Below, piece by piece: positions 1 to 9,209 of a stretch of 64,000 bases of DNA. How positions within the stretch are numbered: the first letter of the stretch is position 1; each line of letters opens with the position of its first letter. The notes under the pieces were generated by a model. That model was given only the letters and a program-made list of their open reading frames with translations. It searched no databases and was not told the DNA's origin. The DNA comes from Paenibacillus sp. USDA918EY (GTDB lineage Bacteria > Bacillota > Bacilli > Paenibacillales > Paenibacillaceae): contig NZ_WTWY01000017.1 of the NCBI RefSeq assembly GCF_009870825.1, positions 1 through 64,000 of the forward strand, in the 5' to 3' direction. The position numbers were made by a program, and so were the translations under genes.

Positions 1-218
1 TGAAGTAGTAGAAGTTTTTATTTTTTCTACTGTCTACTATGATGGGAGCATATCACAAGAGGGCTGATTGCTTTTTTTATATACAAGAAAGTGTATGTTT
101 CGAAGCGACGGCTTCACATATCTCACGTAAAAATTTCCGCTAAGCGCGGTTTGTCTTCTGTGGAAGTACTTGTGTGGACGTTTTTCTTATGACCGCTCCC
201 GCCAAACGGCGGGCAAAA
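1..218. other. gene-free left edge
   Basis: I see no convincing gene in this stretch. It holds a T-rich hairpin near the left end (TAGAA at 9-13 against TTCTA at 25-29) and a CCCGCC/GGCGGG hairpin at 198-213. The second lies just downstream of the stop codon of the leftward protease gene and could help end its transcript, although no strong T-run follows it on that strand. Confidence 0.5.
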
Positions 219-2105
219 TTATTTGTCCTTCTTCAAAATGGATTCCATCTTCTTCTGGACATGCTGCGGCCAGAACTGAAGCGGCGCTTCCGTGCTTCCG
301 GCAGCCTGCAGCGCTTTATAAATGTCGATTTGTCCATACCCGTAATATTTGTCCTTTCCTTTGGGCCCCAAATCTATGGTGCTGCTGCGCATGATGTCCA
401 TCACTTGCTTGTTGGTGAGATCCGGATTCCGGGAGCGGATCAAGGCGGCCATCGCGGAGACATGCGGGCTTGCCATCGATGTTCCCGACAATGCCGCATA
501 TTGGTTCCCCGGGTAAGTGCTGGCGATGCTTGTCCCCGGCGCTGCCACGTCGATATAATCCCCGTAATTGGAATACGAGGCCCGTTTCCAGTTGGAATCG
601 GTCGCCGCCACGGCAAGCACCTCCGGATAAGCGGCAGGGTATCCCGGGCGTTCCGTGTTATCGTTTCCCGAGGCGGCAACCAGCACGACGTCCTTGTCGA
701 AGGCGTATTTTACGGCGTCGTGGAGAAACTGCGAGTCCGCATAGTTGCCGAGGCTCATGTTGATGACCTTGGCCCCGTTGTCCGCCGCCCAAATGATGCC
801 TTCGGCGACCGAATAGGTCGTGCCGGAACCGGATTTATCGAGCGCTTTGACCGGGAGCATTTTATTGTACCAGCTGATCCCGGCGACACCTTCGTTATTG
901 TTTACGAGAGCGCCGATAATGCCCGATACATGCGTTCCATGCCCGACGTCGTCCAACGGATCGGAGTCCGGGTTGATGACGTTGTATCCGTTCAGCAGCT
1001 GCCCCTGCAGGTCGGGATGATTCAAGTCGACGCCGGTATCTACGATGCCGACGATGATGTCGCTGCTGCCGCGTGACAAATCCCAAGCCTGGTTCGTTTC
1101 GGTCGCCGGCAGGTTCCATTGGTATTTGGCGAACAGCAGATCGTTCGGCACATTCGGAAGCGTGCTGGAAGCTCCCTTGATTTTGTCGTTGGTCATATAC
1201 AAATAATGCGGTTCAACATACAACGGGTTCCAGTTTTTCAAAAAGTACGCCTTTAACTGGCTGTAATCCATGCCGCTTGCATGAAACACGTAAGCGTAAC
1301 CCAGCTTGCGCGACGATTCGGCCCGCAGCTCGCCCATGATCCGGTTCATTTCCTGGCGGGAAGGATCTTGACGAAAACGAACGACGATTTCGTTTTCGTA
1401 AAAATGGCTCGCCTTTTCGTTGTCATGGCCCGTCCGGACGGTAATATCCCGCAGCGTATCGGCATGGACCGATTCCACCTTGAATTTGCCTTCCTTCGGA
1501 TAAGGTATGAGCCGCAGGTTTTTCTTCTGGTGATTGACCACTTCCATCAAAATCCGTTGGTTCATCAAGGCGATGACGCCCTGCTTCGGCTTGTTTTTGG
1601 AGGGCTCGGCGATGACGAAATACTGCTTGCCGTCCAGCTTGAAAGAAGGCGACTCATAGGATCGCTGTTGGTTGATGCTGTTTGCCGCTTTGTCGATATA
1701 TCCCTTCAGCGTTTTCCGGTCCGCGGCGCTCCAATCGTTTTTGGCGGCATATACGCGCTGTTTGCCGTGTTTGGCGTCCTGCCATATCATCATGGTAAAA
1801 TGGTCATGCGATTTTTGCAGCTTCCGGATATCGTCCGATATTTGAGCCGGTCCGGCCTCGCTGAGTCTTTCGATCATCGAAACCAAATGCTGTTTGGCGT
1901 CGAGGCGGGTCAGTTGGTCCGTTGAAGCGATATCCTGGGCCACCAGGTTTTGCTTGGATATATGCTCCTGCTTCGGAGTGGGAACGACCGGCTCCGCGGC
2001 TTCCTTTCGGGTATGGGTATCGGCGGAACGGGGCATCTGCATCACGATAATAAGCGCGGCGGCGGCCGCCGCGATGCCGATGCCCGCCCATGTGCGACGG
2101 GACAT
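219..2105 (-). CDS. S8 family subtilisin-like serine protease
   Basis: Secreted or membrane-anchored serine endopeptidase of about 628 aa. The ATG at 2105 is preferred over the upstream one at 2126 because AGGGAGG sits 8 nt before it. An N-terminal hydrophobic segment (about residues 6-23) is a signal peptide or anchor. A long pro-region (to about 300) follows, including an I9-like stretch (EIVVRFRQDP). The catalytic triad is visible: Asp in VDTGVD (about 356), His in GHGTHV (about 390) and Ser in GTSMASP (about 553), with the oxyanion Asn in AASGND. It is transcribed alone and leftward. The long N-terminal domain exceeds that of classic subtilisins; substrate unknown. Confidence 0.93.
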   Translation of the reverse strand: MSRRTWAGIGIAAAAAALIIVMQMPRSADTHTRKEAAEPVVPTPKQEHISKQNLVAQDIASTDQLTRLDAKQHLVSMIERLSEAGPAQISDDIRKLQKSHDHFTMMIWQDAKHGKQRVYAAKNDWSAADRKTLKGYIDKAANSINQQRSYESPSFKLDGKQYFVIAEPSKNKPKQGVIALMNQRILMEVVNHQKKNLRLIPYPKEGKFKVESVHADTLRDITVRTGHDNEKASHFYENEIVVRFRQDPSRQEMNRIMGELRAESSRKLGYAYVFHASGMDYSQLKAYFLKNWNPLYVEPHYLYMTNDKIKGASSTLPNVPNDLLFAKYQWNLPATETNQAWDLSRGSSDIIVGIVDTGVDLNHPDLQGQLLNGYNVINPDSDPLDDVGHGTHVSGIIGALVNNNEGVAGISWYNKMLPVKALDKSGSGTTYSVAEGIIWAADNGAKVINMSLGNYADSQFLHDAVKYAFDKDVVLVAASGNDNTERPGYPAAYPEVLAVAATDSNWKRASYSNYGDYIDVAAPGTSIASTYPGNQYAALSGTSMASPHVSAMAALIRSRNPDLTNKQVMDIMRSSTIDLGPKGKDKYYGYGQIDIYKALQAAGSTEAPLQFWPQHVQKKMESILKKDK

Positions 2106-2344
2106 AAGATAAACCTCCCTGATCATGAAATTACCTTTATCGTTAGGAAAGAAGGGTTATTTTATTCTTGGAATCGCGATGGCGGGGGCTGCTTGTTTTT
2201 GTCCGTCCGGAATCCCTAAAAGGGATACCGCTTTACATTGTTTTGTGTTAGGATAGTACATGGAAAAATGATGCTGTAAAGCGGTTGATTTGTATGATGC
2301 CAGTATTTGGACTGAAGGAATCATTAAGGGGGAGCAAATTAGCG

Positions 2345-2851
2345 ATGTCAGCAGGTAATGTTCAAAGGTTGTGTGAGACCACGAAGGAGAAGCTGAAGTA
2401 TGCGATCGATAAGCTGGAGGTATTTTTGAACGAACATTCGCTTTCGCAGCTTGCCGCGGATGCCAACGAGGAAACGGTGCATTTTTACAAAGGATTTCTG
2501 TCGGATTTGCGCCATCTGCTAGTATTTAGCGAAGTTTCTTCGGAGAAGCTTGGAATCGCGCTGCGCCGCGCCAATTTCGATACCGAATTCGCTGAGAAAG
2601 CTCTCTATAACGTATATCACCATTGCGTGAATAACTTTTTCTATCCGAAAAGCGAAAGTTATTCCGAGGATGGCCGTTACGCTTATACCGGGCAAGACGC
2701 GATCCGTTTTCGGGTGAAACCTGTGCGTCCGGTGCGGGACATTATTCTGGACATTACGAAAGTATTTGAAGACCTCAGAGATGACCTTACTTATTATGAA
2801 AGCGACTATTTGACGGAGCGCAGAATGCAAAGCCAGCGTTCTCACGCGTAA
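2345..2851 (+). CDS. DUF3907 family protein (YpuI-like)
   Basis: Cytosolic protein of about 168 aa resembling Bacillus subtilis YpuI (DUF3907), whose function is not established. An in-frame ATG exists at 2285, but the ATG at 2345 follows AGGGGGAG by about 10 nt and gives a protein starting MSAGNVQRLC, which fits the family better. The sequence is largely helical, with no signal peptide or membrane segment. It is monocistronic: a bidirectional terminator follows at once and separates it from the convergent arabinanase gene. Confidence 0.8.
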   Translation: MSAGNVQRLCETTKEKLKYAIDKLEVFLNEHSLSQLAADANEETVHFYKGFLSDLRHLLVFSEVSSEKLGIALRRANFDTEFAEKALYNVYHHCVNNFFYPKSESYSEDGRYAYTGQDAIRFRVKPVRPVRDIILDITKVFEDLRDDLTYYESDYLTERRMQSQRSHA

Positions 2852-2874
2852 GCCGCCCGTTATCAACGAATACG

Positions 2875-2919
2875 CAAAAAGCGAGCTTCGGAGGCAAATC
2901 CGAACGCTCGCTTTTTTTC
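2875..2919. terminator. bidirectional intrinsic terminator
   Basis: The stem pairs AAAAAGCGAGCTTCGGA with TCCGAACGCTCGCTTTTTTT around a GGCAAA loop, with one bulged base. A-run and T-run on opposite sides allow it to stop both the ypuI-like transcript and the convergent arabinanase transcript. Confidence 0.88.
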
Positions 2920-2930
2920 GTGTGACTTCG

Positions 2931-3890
2931 TCAGTTGTAATACGGCCACCCGTCCGCATCCCAGTACAAATCGCTGATGAGCAGCTTCGGCGCTCCGTTT
3001 TCCGCGGCACTGTACGCGTGTCTTGCGATGACGTTCGTGCCGTTGATGTCCTGTCCTCCGGGCCCGATCCACGCGCTGTTGCCGCTGTCGATGACGGTGG
3101 CTCCTCCGTTTTTCATGTCGACTCCGTTTTTGTCGTAAAACGGTCCGAGCACGCTTTTGGAACGGCCGACCGCAACTTGGTAAGTGCTGTCCAGGCCCGA
3201 GCAGCATTTTCCGATCGAAACAAACAAATAATAATAACCGGTTTTGCTGTTATATACCAGGTTCGGCGCTTCGATACCTCCGGATTTGGTGGCGATCCGG
3301 TAGGCGTTGCCCGTCGGCTTCATCGTATCCTTGCTGATGGCGGTGATGTAGATCCCGTTGCTCCATGAACCGAACACCATCCATAGGTTGCCTTTTTCGT
3401 CCTGCATCAGATTCGGGTCGATGGCATTATAAGGGGAGGAATCGTTAGAATACGTTACCATCCCCTGGTCTTTCCAAACGCCGCCGGAAATCGAATTGGT
3501 CGTGACAAGGCCGATCGCCGACACTTTTGAACCGAACGTGGAGATGGAATAATACAGGTAATACGTTCCGTTGTAATAGAAAATATCCGGTGCCCATACG
3601 TCCAGTCCGTCCTGTTTCGGTACGTACTGGCTCCACCAGGCCGGCTTTTGATTGAAAATGGGAAGCGAGCGTTGGTAGGTCGTGCCGTTGGTGGAATAGA
3701 GGACCTGGATGCCCGAGCCCGTACTGAATGCCCAGTGCGTTCCCGTTCCGTTTTCCACGATGTAGGCGGGATCATGCACGTTGGTATCTCCGTTCAGGTT
3801 CCATGTTGAAGCGCTTGCAGGAATGATCGACTGAACGAAGAACATGGCCGTTAACAACAGGGATGCCAGCATCGTTTTCTTCTTTCGCAT
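2931..3890 (-). CDS. secreted GH43 arabinan endo-1,5-alpha-L-arabinosidase
   Basis: Extracellular endo-arabinanase of 319 aa that cuts the alpha-1,5-linked backbone of arabinan. The ATG at 3890 follows AAAGGAG by 9 nt; the upstream ATG at 3911 has no such site. A signal peptide ends near ASAS (residues 25-28). The GH43 catalytic triad can be placed at Asp40 (VHDPAY), Asp158 (NAIDPN) and Glu207 (GGIEAPN), and His291 is a likely metal ligand in the propeller core. The length suits single-domain family members such as AbnA. No other arabinan gene is adjacent. A cre site lies in the promoter region, which points to CcpA repression. Confidence 0.93.
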   Translation of the reverse strand: MRKKKTMLASLLLTAMFFVQSIIPASASTWNLNGDTNVHDPAYIVENGTGTHWAFSTGSGIQVLYSTNGTTYQRSLPIFNQKPAWWSQYVPKQDGLDVWAPDIFYYNGTYYLYYSISTFGSKVSAIGLVTTNSISGGVWKDQGMVTYSNDSSPYNAIDPNLMQDEKGNLWMVFGSWSNGIYITAISKDTMKPTGNAYRIATKSGGIEAPNLVYNSKTGYYYLFVSIGKCCSGLDSTYQVAVGRSKSVLGPFYDKNGVDMKNGGATVIDSGNSAWIGPGGQDINGTNVIARHAYSAAENGAPKLLISDLYWDADGWPYYN

Positions 3891-3972
3891 TTTTGATGTC
3901 TCCTTTCGCATTGCAAAAATGATTTCAAAAAAATATAAAAAGATTTAGTCTTTAATGAAATTTACAATACGA

Positions 3973-3987
3973 TTGTAAACGCTGTCA
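3973..3987. promoter_or_regulatory. cre (CcpA) site in the arabinanase promoter
   Basis: TTGTAAACGCTGTCA matches the cre consensus WTGNAANCGNWNNCW at every fixed position. It lies 83 bp upstream of the arabinanase start and overlaps TTGACA on the minus strand (3984-3989), which could be a -35 element. Carbon catabolite repression of arabinan use is the expected outcome; binding is inferred. Confidence 0.75.
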
Positions 3988-4119
3988 ATAGGAAAATGGT
4001 TTGCTTTCCCGGATGGAATTCCGTTTCATGAATTTTGAACTCCGGCCAGCAACTGACATGGGGATCGCGGTATACAGGGTCGTTCACAAGGGGACAATGC
4101 TATATGAGGTGACCTAAAC

Positions 4120-4341
4120 ATGAGTGATCCAAGAACTATTGTCAAATGCAGCGTCAGCAACTGCAATTTCTGGGGCGAGCAAAACGTCTGCAAAGCGGAA
4201 CAGATCCTGATCGAAATCGACAAGCATGCTTCCGCGAAATACAGCGAGGAGTTCGGACACGAACATTTCGCCGAGCACAAGGACTATGCGCCGAATTCTT
4301 CCGCTACCTGCTGCCTGACGTTCAGACCCAAATCTTCTTAA
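4120..4341 (+). CDS. DUF1540 domain protein
   Basis: Small protein of 73 aa with the Cys-rich DUF1540 pattern: CSVSNCNFWGEQNVC near the N-terminus, a central His-rich part (GHEHFAEHK) and a CC pair near the C-terminus. The spacing suggests a metal-binding fold. The function is unknown. The start follows GAGGTGA by 7 nt. The next gene begins 43 nt downstream and may be cotranscribed. Confidence 0.85.
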   Translation: MSDPRTIVKCSVSNCNFWGEQNVCKAEQILIEIDKHASAKYSEEFGHEHFAEHKDYAPNSSATCCLTFRPKSS

Positions 4342-4383
4342 TGCAGTCCGCAAAGTCACCAACCATAGCAGGGAGGTATTCCG

Positions 4384-4776
4384 ATGGACGATTTACGCGA
4401 ACATGAAGAGCAAGAGCAGCCGAAAGAGGAAAGGGAATACGAACCAAAACGGGAGCGCACGGATTACCCGCGCCGCGACAATCATCGCGAGGAATATGCC
4501 GCCGAGGTAGCGCCGCCGAAATCGGCGCGGTATGAAATCGATGAGGATGCCGGCGACGCGGGCCAGGAGGAAACATGGGGAAGAACGGCCGGCTACATCA
4601 GCGTAGCCTGCGGCGTCGTATCCTTGTTCCTGTGGTCCATCGTTCTCGGGCCGATCGCTGCCGCAACCGGCTTCTACGCTTACAGCAAAGGTAAAAAAGC
4701 GTGGGGCGCTTGGGGAATGGGGCTTGGCATTTTGGCCACGGTAAGCTATTTTATTCTTATTCCATTCGCTCGATAA
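4384..4776 (+). CDS. small membrane protein with acidic N-terminus (DUF4190-like)
   Basis: Protein of 130 aa. Residues 1-65 are very hydrophilic (runs of E, K, R, D) and predicted to be disordered in the cytosol. They are followed by two membrane helices (about 68-95 and 105-127) separated by a short basic turn (SKGKKAWG). The two-helix layout resembles DUF4190 proteins, but I cannot assign a function. AGGGAGG precedes the ATG by 7 nt. A terminator follows 19 bp after the stop. Confidence 0.75.
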   Translation: MDDLREHEEQEQPKEEREYEPKRERTDYPRRDNHREEYAAEVAPPKSARYEIDEDAGDAGQEETWGRTAGYISVACGVVSLFLWSIVLGPIAAATGFYAYSKGKKAWGAWGMGLGILATVSYFILIPFAR

Positions 4777-4794
4777 TCCGCCGCCTAAAGCCCG

Positions 4795-4840
4795 AAAAAG
4801 CGTCCTTTCTGCCGTAAACTCGGCGGAGGGACGCTTTTTT
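4795..4840 (+). terminator. intrinsic terminator
   Basis: The arms AAAAAGCGTCC and GGACGCTTTTTT enclose a smaller GCCG/CGGC element; a run of six T ends it. It closes the two-gene DUF1540 unit. Confidence 0.88.
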
Positions 4841-4888
4841 ATGCCGCTAAGGCGCTCCATTTTAGATGATTACTGCGGATAAAAGATC

Positions 4889-4925
4889 TTCCCGTGATGG
4901 CAAAATACATAATATTTCACGGGAA
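4889..4925. repeat. 9-bp inverted repeat upstream of the transglycosylase gene
   Basis: TTCCCGTGA (4889-4897) and TCACGGGAA (4917-4925) are perfect inverted copies separated by 19 bp. They lie about 80 bp before the transglycosylase start. No T-run follows, so an operator or RNA hairpin is likelier than a terminator. Confidence 0.5.
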
Positions 4926-5003
4926 TATGGCGTAAATTGCCGAAAGCATGATAAAATAGCCTAAAGCATTCCATTACTTTGACGAAAACGAGGTTATTGA
5001 AGC

Positions 5004-5729
5004 ATGCAGATCGATTCGGCAACCGCGAAGCAGCTGTCTTCGCTTCAAGACAACAGCCGCATTCAAAATAGGGACGAGCTTATCCAGGACATTTTGCAGG
5101 GCGGGAGCGGCTCGGGTTTCGGCGTCATGCTGAAGCAATACGTCCAGCCTTCGTCCGGTGACGTATCCGGCACCGATGCTGCGGTGGCGCCGACGGCGCC
5201 GGGGGTTACGTACCGCGACGGTTTGTTGTGGCAACAGCTCGGCAAGACGGCAAGCACGGAAACTTCGGATATTTCAGGCCATGAAACGCGCCATTCGGTT
5301 TCGAAATCTGGCCCTACTGCCTACGACGATTTGATTCGGCAAGCGAGCGAAAAATACGGCGTCGACGAAGCCTTGATTAAAGCGGTCATCGATACGGAGT
5401 CCTCTTTTAATCCAAACGTCGTGTCGTCCGCCGGGGCGAAGGGACTGATGCAGCTGATGGACGGAACCGCAGCGGGACTGGGCGTCACCGATCCGTTTGA
5501 TCCTGCGCAAAACATCGATGCGGGCACGCGTTACCTGTCGTATCAGATCAACCGGTTTAACGGTCAGGTGAACATGGCGTTGGCCGCATACAATGCGGGT
5601 CCGAACCGCCTCGCCAAACTTGGGGTATCCACCGACGAGCAGCTGATGGGCAAACTTGACATGCTGCCGCTCGAAACGAGAAAATACATCCGTAAAGTCG
5701 CGGACGCGCAGTTGAAGTACGAAGCATAA
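5004..5729 (+). CDS. lytic transglycosylase domain protein
   Basis: Peptidoglycan lytic transglycosylase of the SLT/lysozyme-like fold, 241 aa. Residues 1-100 are low-complexity and hold no obvious signal peptide or membrane helix. The catalytic domain covers about 105-225: the acid Glu132 lies in DTESSFNP, followed by GAKGLMQLM and ALAAYNAGP, the three standard family motifs. Similar Bacillales proteins (YjbJ type) cleave the glycan between MurNAc and GlcNAc. How it reaches the wall without a visible signal is unclear. GAGG lies about 10 nt before the ATG. Confidence 0.87.
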   Translation: MQIDSATAKQLSSLQDNSRIQNRDELIQDILQGGSGSGFGVMLKQYVQPSSGDVSGTDAAVAPTAPGVTYRDGLLWQQLGKTASTETSDISGHETRHSVSKSGPTAYDDLIRQASEKYGVDEALIKAVIDTESSFNPNVVSSAGAKGLMQLMDGTAAGLGVTDPFDPAQNIDAGTRYLSYQINRFNGQVNMALAAYNAGPNRLAKLGVSTDEQLMGKLDMLPLETRKYIRKVADAQLKYEA

Positions 5730-5877
5730 TACGATAGACGAGCAGGACGATAAACAAACGGTTAAAATGACGGGATCAAACGGGGGAAACGGCTTATGAC
5801 ATCATTTCGGAAAACTCACCCTCCTTTTGATCTTTTTGTATTGTCCGGAAACTGCAATGCGGGAGGATGAGGCAACC

Positions 5878-7032
5878 ATGGTATATTGGGACCATGCGGC
5901 AAGTACGCCGCCTTATGACGAAGTCGTCCAAACGATGGCGGAGGTCATGAAAAAACATTACGGCAACCCTTCCTCCATTCACCGAATGGGAGAGGATGCC
6001 GCCAGACTGATCCAACGGGCGCGGGAGGTGTGCGCGGCATCGCTGCAGGTGCAGCCGTCCGAAATCATATGGACTTCCGGCGCAACCGAAGGCAACAATA
6101 TGGCCATCAAAGGCGCGGCGATGCAGTATGCCGGCCGCGGGAAACATATCGTGACGACGGAAATCGAACATCCATCGGTTTATGACACCTGCCTGGCGCT
6201 GCAGCGCCAAGGCTACGAGGTGACGTTTTTGCCCGTCGACGGCAAAGGAAAGGTCGATCCAGCGCATGTCGCGTCCGCTGTTCGGAAGGATACGATTCTG
6301 GTCAGCATCATGCACGTCAATAACGAAACCGGGGCCGTTCAGCCGCTTGAGGAAATCGGGCGGGCGGTCAAAGAAGCCAATCCGCTGACGTTGTTCCACA
6401 TCGACGGGGTTCAAGGGTTCGGCAAACTTCCCGTCCGTTTGAAGGCGTGGAAAGCCGACCTTTATACGTTATCCGCCCATAAAATCCGCGGTCCGAAAGG
6501 GACGGGCATCCTGTACAAGCGGGAGGGCATCACCCTTCACCCGCTGTTGACGGGAGGCAAGCAGGAAGCGGGAATGCGGGCCGGAACCGAAAATATCCCG
6601 GGGATCGTGGCGATGTCCAAAGCGATGCGGATGGCCGCGGAACAAACGGAAGCGTTCATGGCGCAGGTCGGCGCGTTGCGGGACGAGCTTCTGGCCTGGA
6701 TCGGGACCAATCCCGTCCTTGAGCCGAACAGCTTCAGGGAAGGCGCTCCCCATATCGTCAACTTGTCTTTTCCGGGGATGAAGGCCGAAGTGCTGCTTCA
6801 TTCGCTGGAGGAGCACGGAGCGTTGGTTTCGACCAAGTCGGCCTGCTCCTCCAAAACGGCCGAGCCGAGCCGGGTGCTGCTGGCGATGGGAAGGAGCGGG
6901 GATGCCGCATCAAGCGCCATCCGGATCAGCATGGGCATGACCAATACGCATGAAGAGCTGCAGCAGTTGATATCCGCGCTGAATGCTGCGGTGAACCGCT
7001 TGCAGCCGTTAAGGCAGGAAGGAATGAAATAA
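5878..7032 (+). CDS. nifZ: cysteine desulfurase (NifS/IscS-like)
   Basis: PLP enzyme of 384 aa that takes sulfur from cysteine and hands the persulfide to a partner. The ATG at 5878 gives the usual start MVYWDHAAST and has GGAGG 11 nt and GAGG 5 nt upstream; the in-frame ATG at 5827 would add a foreign extension. The PLP lysine is Lys202 (SAHKIRG) and the persulfide Cys is Cys323 (KSACSSK). It sits 1 bp before thiI, as nifZ does in B. subtilis, so its likely job is to feed ThiI for 4-thiouridine in tRNA. Confidence 0.92.
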   Translation: MVYWDHAASTPPYDEVVQTMAEVMKKHYGNPSSIHRMGEDAARLIQRAREVCAASLQVQPSEIIWTSGATEGNNMAIKGAAMQYAGRGKHIVTTEIEHPSVYDTCLALQRQGYEVTFLPVDGKGKVDPAHVASAVRKDTILVSIMHVNNETGAVQPLEEIGRAVKEANPLTLFHIDGVQGFGKLPVRLKAWKADLYTLSAHKIRGPKGTGILYKREGITLHPLLTGGKQEAGMRAGTENIPGIVAMSKAMRMAAEQTEAFMAQVGALRDELLAWIGTNPVLEPNSFREGAPHIVNLSFPGMKAEVLLHSLEEHGALVSTKSACSSKTAEPSRVLLAMGRSGDAASSAIRISMGMTNTHEELQQLISALNAAVNRLQPLRQEGMK

Positions 7033-7033
7033 T

Positions 7034-8260
7034 TTGAAATACGATATGCTGCTTCTCCGCCTCGGAGAGCTTACACTAAAAGGAAAAAACCGGGGCCGGT
7101 TCGAACGAACGGTTTTGGCGCACGTGAAGTCCGTCATCCGGCCGTTTCCGGCCGCGACGATTCAAAAGGAATACGGCAGGCTGTACATCGTCCTGAACGG
7201 CGAAGACCCGAATGCGATCATCAAGGTGCTGAAAAAAGTGTTCGGCCTTTATTCCGTCAGCCCGGTGGCCGTCTGCCCGTCGGAACTGGATGCTATCATC
7301 GAAACCAGCAGGGCGTTTATCAAGCAAATGGATTTGAAGGACGAAACGACCTTCAAGGTAACGGCCCGGCGGGTATGGAAAGCTTTCCCGCATCCGTCGC
7401 AGGAAATGAACCATTTGGTCGGGTCGCCGCTGCTGAGCGAATTCGGACAGCTCAAAGTCAGCATGAGGAACCCGGAACTGGAGCTTCGGATCGAAATCAG
7501 GGAAAGCGGTACGTACATTTACTGTGAGGTCATCCCTGGCGCCGGCGGCTTCCCGCGGGGAAGCAACGGCAAGGCCATGCTGCTCTTGTCGGGCGGCATC
7601 GACAGCCCCGTGGCGGGGTATTCCGCGATGCGACGCGGTTTGGAAGTGGAATGCGTTCATTTTTACAGTTACCCTTTTACGAGCCGGAAAGCCAAAGAGA
7701 AAGTGATGGAGCTGGCGAAGGTGCTTTCGGGTTACGCGGGCAAAATCAAAATACATCTGGTTCCGTTTACGGAAATTCAGACTTCCTTTACGCAGGTGGG
7801 CCAGGATAATCTGATCATCACGCTGATGCGCCGCTCGATGCTGCGGATCGCCACCATGCTGGCCGAGCGCGAAGGGGCGCTTGCAATCGTCACAGGGGAC
7901 AGCCTCGGGCAAGTGGCCAGCCAGACGCTGCCAAGCATGAACGTCATCGGCCGTGCGACGGAGCTGCCGTTGCTGCGCCCGCTCGTCATGATGGACAAAA
8001 ACGAAATCGTGGAGATCGCGCAGGAAATCGGCACCTATGAGTTGTCGATTCTGCCATACGAAGACTGCTGCACGCTGTTTGTCCCGAAATCTCCGACGAC
8101 CAACCCGAATTTGCATGTGGTGGAAAGAGTCGAGGCATCCCTCGAAAATCTGCCCGGGATGTTGGAGGAGGCCGTGCAGCGCACCGAAACGGTCATCCTG
8201 ACGCCAAGCTCGGTCATTGCGGCGGACCGCGAGGAAGCCATCGAGGAAGATTGGTTCTAA
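7034..8260 (+). CDS. thiI: tRNA uracil 4-sulfurtransferase ThiI
   Basis: Adenylates U8 of tRNA and inserts sulfur to make 4-thiouridine; the family also serves thiamine thiazole synthesis. The protein is 408 aa, with a THUMP region at about 60-165 and the PP-loop SGGIDSP at 186-192. It lacks the C-terminal rhodanese domain of the E. coli protein, as in Bacillus, where the neighbouring desulfurase supplies the sulfur. The start is a TTG just after the desulfurase stop, with AGGAAGG about 8 nt upstream, so translation is probably coupled. Confidence 0.94.
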   Translation: MKYDMLLLRLGELTLKGKNRGRFERTVLAHVKSVIRPFPAATIQKEYGRLYIVLNGEDPNAIIKVLKKVFGLYSVSPVAVCPSELDAIIETSRAFIKQMDLKDETTFKVTARRVWKAFPHPSQEMNHLVGSPLLSEFGQLKVSMRNPELELRIEIRESGTYIYCEVIPGAGGFPRGSNGKAMLLLSGGIDSPVAGYSAMRRGLEVECVHFYSYPFTSRKAKEKVMELAKVLSGYAGKIKIHLVPFTEIQTSFTQVGQDNLIITLMRRSMLRIATMLAEREGALAIVTGDSLGQVASQTLPSMNVIGRATELPLLRPLVMMDKNEIVEIAQEIGTYELSILPYEDCCTLFVPKSPTTNPNLHVVERVEASLENLPGMLEEAVQRTETVILTPSSVIAADREEAIEEDWF

Positions 8261-8289
8261 ACCTTAAATCACCAATATTTAAACAACAC

Positions 8290-8328
8290 AAAAAAACCGT
8301 CCGGGTTGCGACCTGAGACGGTTTTTTG
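8290..8328. terminator. bidirectional intrinsic terminator after thiI
   Basis: AAAAAACCGTC (8291-8301) pairs perfectly with GACGGTTTTTT (8317-8327). It lies between the convergent thiI and TerC genes and could serve both. Confidence 0.9.
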
Positions 8329-8384
8329 CATGTCTGCCAAGGTCCGAAGCGCAGTGTCAACCAAACATCGCTAACGGTTTGACT

Positions 8385-9077
8385 TTAGCCGTACGAATTT
8401 TCGTTTTTCTTTTTTTGCTGGTCCAGCCGCTTTTTCACATAACCGGCGATCAGCACGCCGAGGATGACGACCGCTATAAAAGCGATGCGGAGCGCGGGAT
8501 GTTCTTCGAAAAACGGCTGCAGCCGCTTCTCTTCCGTAATCATGTTGGACGCCGTATACCCGAGCACGGCCGATCCCAGATAGATGATCCAGGTGAAACG
8601 GTCGATTAATTTTATGAAAAGGGTGCTTCCCCAAACGACGATCGGGACGCTGATCAGCAGGCCGATAATGACGAGCAGAATATTTTGCTGGGCCGCGCCG
8701 GCGACCGCAATCACGTTGTCCAGCCCCATGGCGGCGTCCGCCACGATAATGGTTCGTACCGCGCCCCAAAGCGTGCGCCCCGCTTTAATATCGGTGTGGT
8801 CGTCATCGTCAGCGAGAAGCTTGTAGGCAATGCCGATCAAAAGGACGCCGCCGACGAGCAGAAGCCAAGGAATTTTGAGCAGCCATACCACAACGATCGT
8901 TGCGATGATCCGCAGGAGGACCGCGCCTCCGGTTCCATAAAAAATGGCCTTTTTCTGCGTTGAGGACGGCAGGTTCCTCGCAGCCAGGCCAATCACGATG
9001 GCGTTATCGCCAGCTAAGATAAGATCGAGAAATACGATATTGATCAATTTCGCCAAAAAGGCCAGTACAGCTTCCAC
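8385..9077 (-). CDS. TerC family integral membrane protein
   Basis: Polytopic membrane protein of 230 aa with about seven helices. It shows both TerC signature segments, LILAGDNAIVIGLAAR near residue 18 and AMGLDNVIAVAG near 115, whose acidic residues lie in the membrane. TerC proteins of the YkoY/YceF type are linked to manganese export and loading of secreted metalloenzymes; assignment here is by family only. It is divergent from a second TerC gene 133 bp away. No yybP-ykoY manganese riboswitch was recognised in the short gap. Confidence 0.88.
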   Translation of the reverse strand: MEAVLAFLAKLINIVFLDLILAGDNAIVIGLAARNLPSSTQKKAIFYGTGGAVLLRIIATIVVVWLLKIPWLLLVGGVLLIGIAYKLLADDDDHTDIKAGRTLWGAVRTIIVADAAMGLDNVIAVAGAAQQNILLVIIGLLISVPIVVWGSTLFIKLIDRFTWIIYLGSAVLGYTASNMITEEKRLQPFFEEHPALRIAFIAVVILGVLIAGYVKKRLDQQKKKNENSYG

Positions 9078-9209
9078 ATCGGGTCACTCCTCGTCATGAC
9101 TGTAAACGGAGCCTTAACAAATCGGATTCATTATAGGATAATATTTCAATTATAGTCAAGCATAGCTTGGACGACGGAGGCATAGGAGTAAGTGTGGGGG
9201 TGTTGACTG

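Noticed and set aside
9078..9209. yybP-ykoY manganese riboswitch between the TerC genes
   Set aside because: The gap is too short for the aptamer on either strand together with expression signals, and its conserved loops are not seen.
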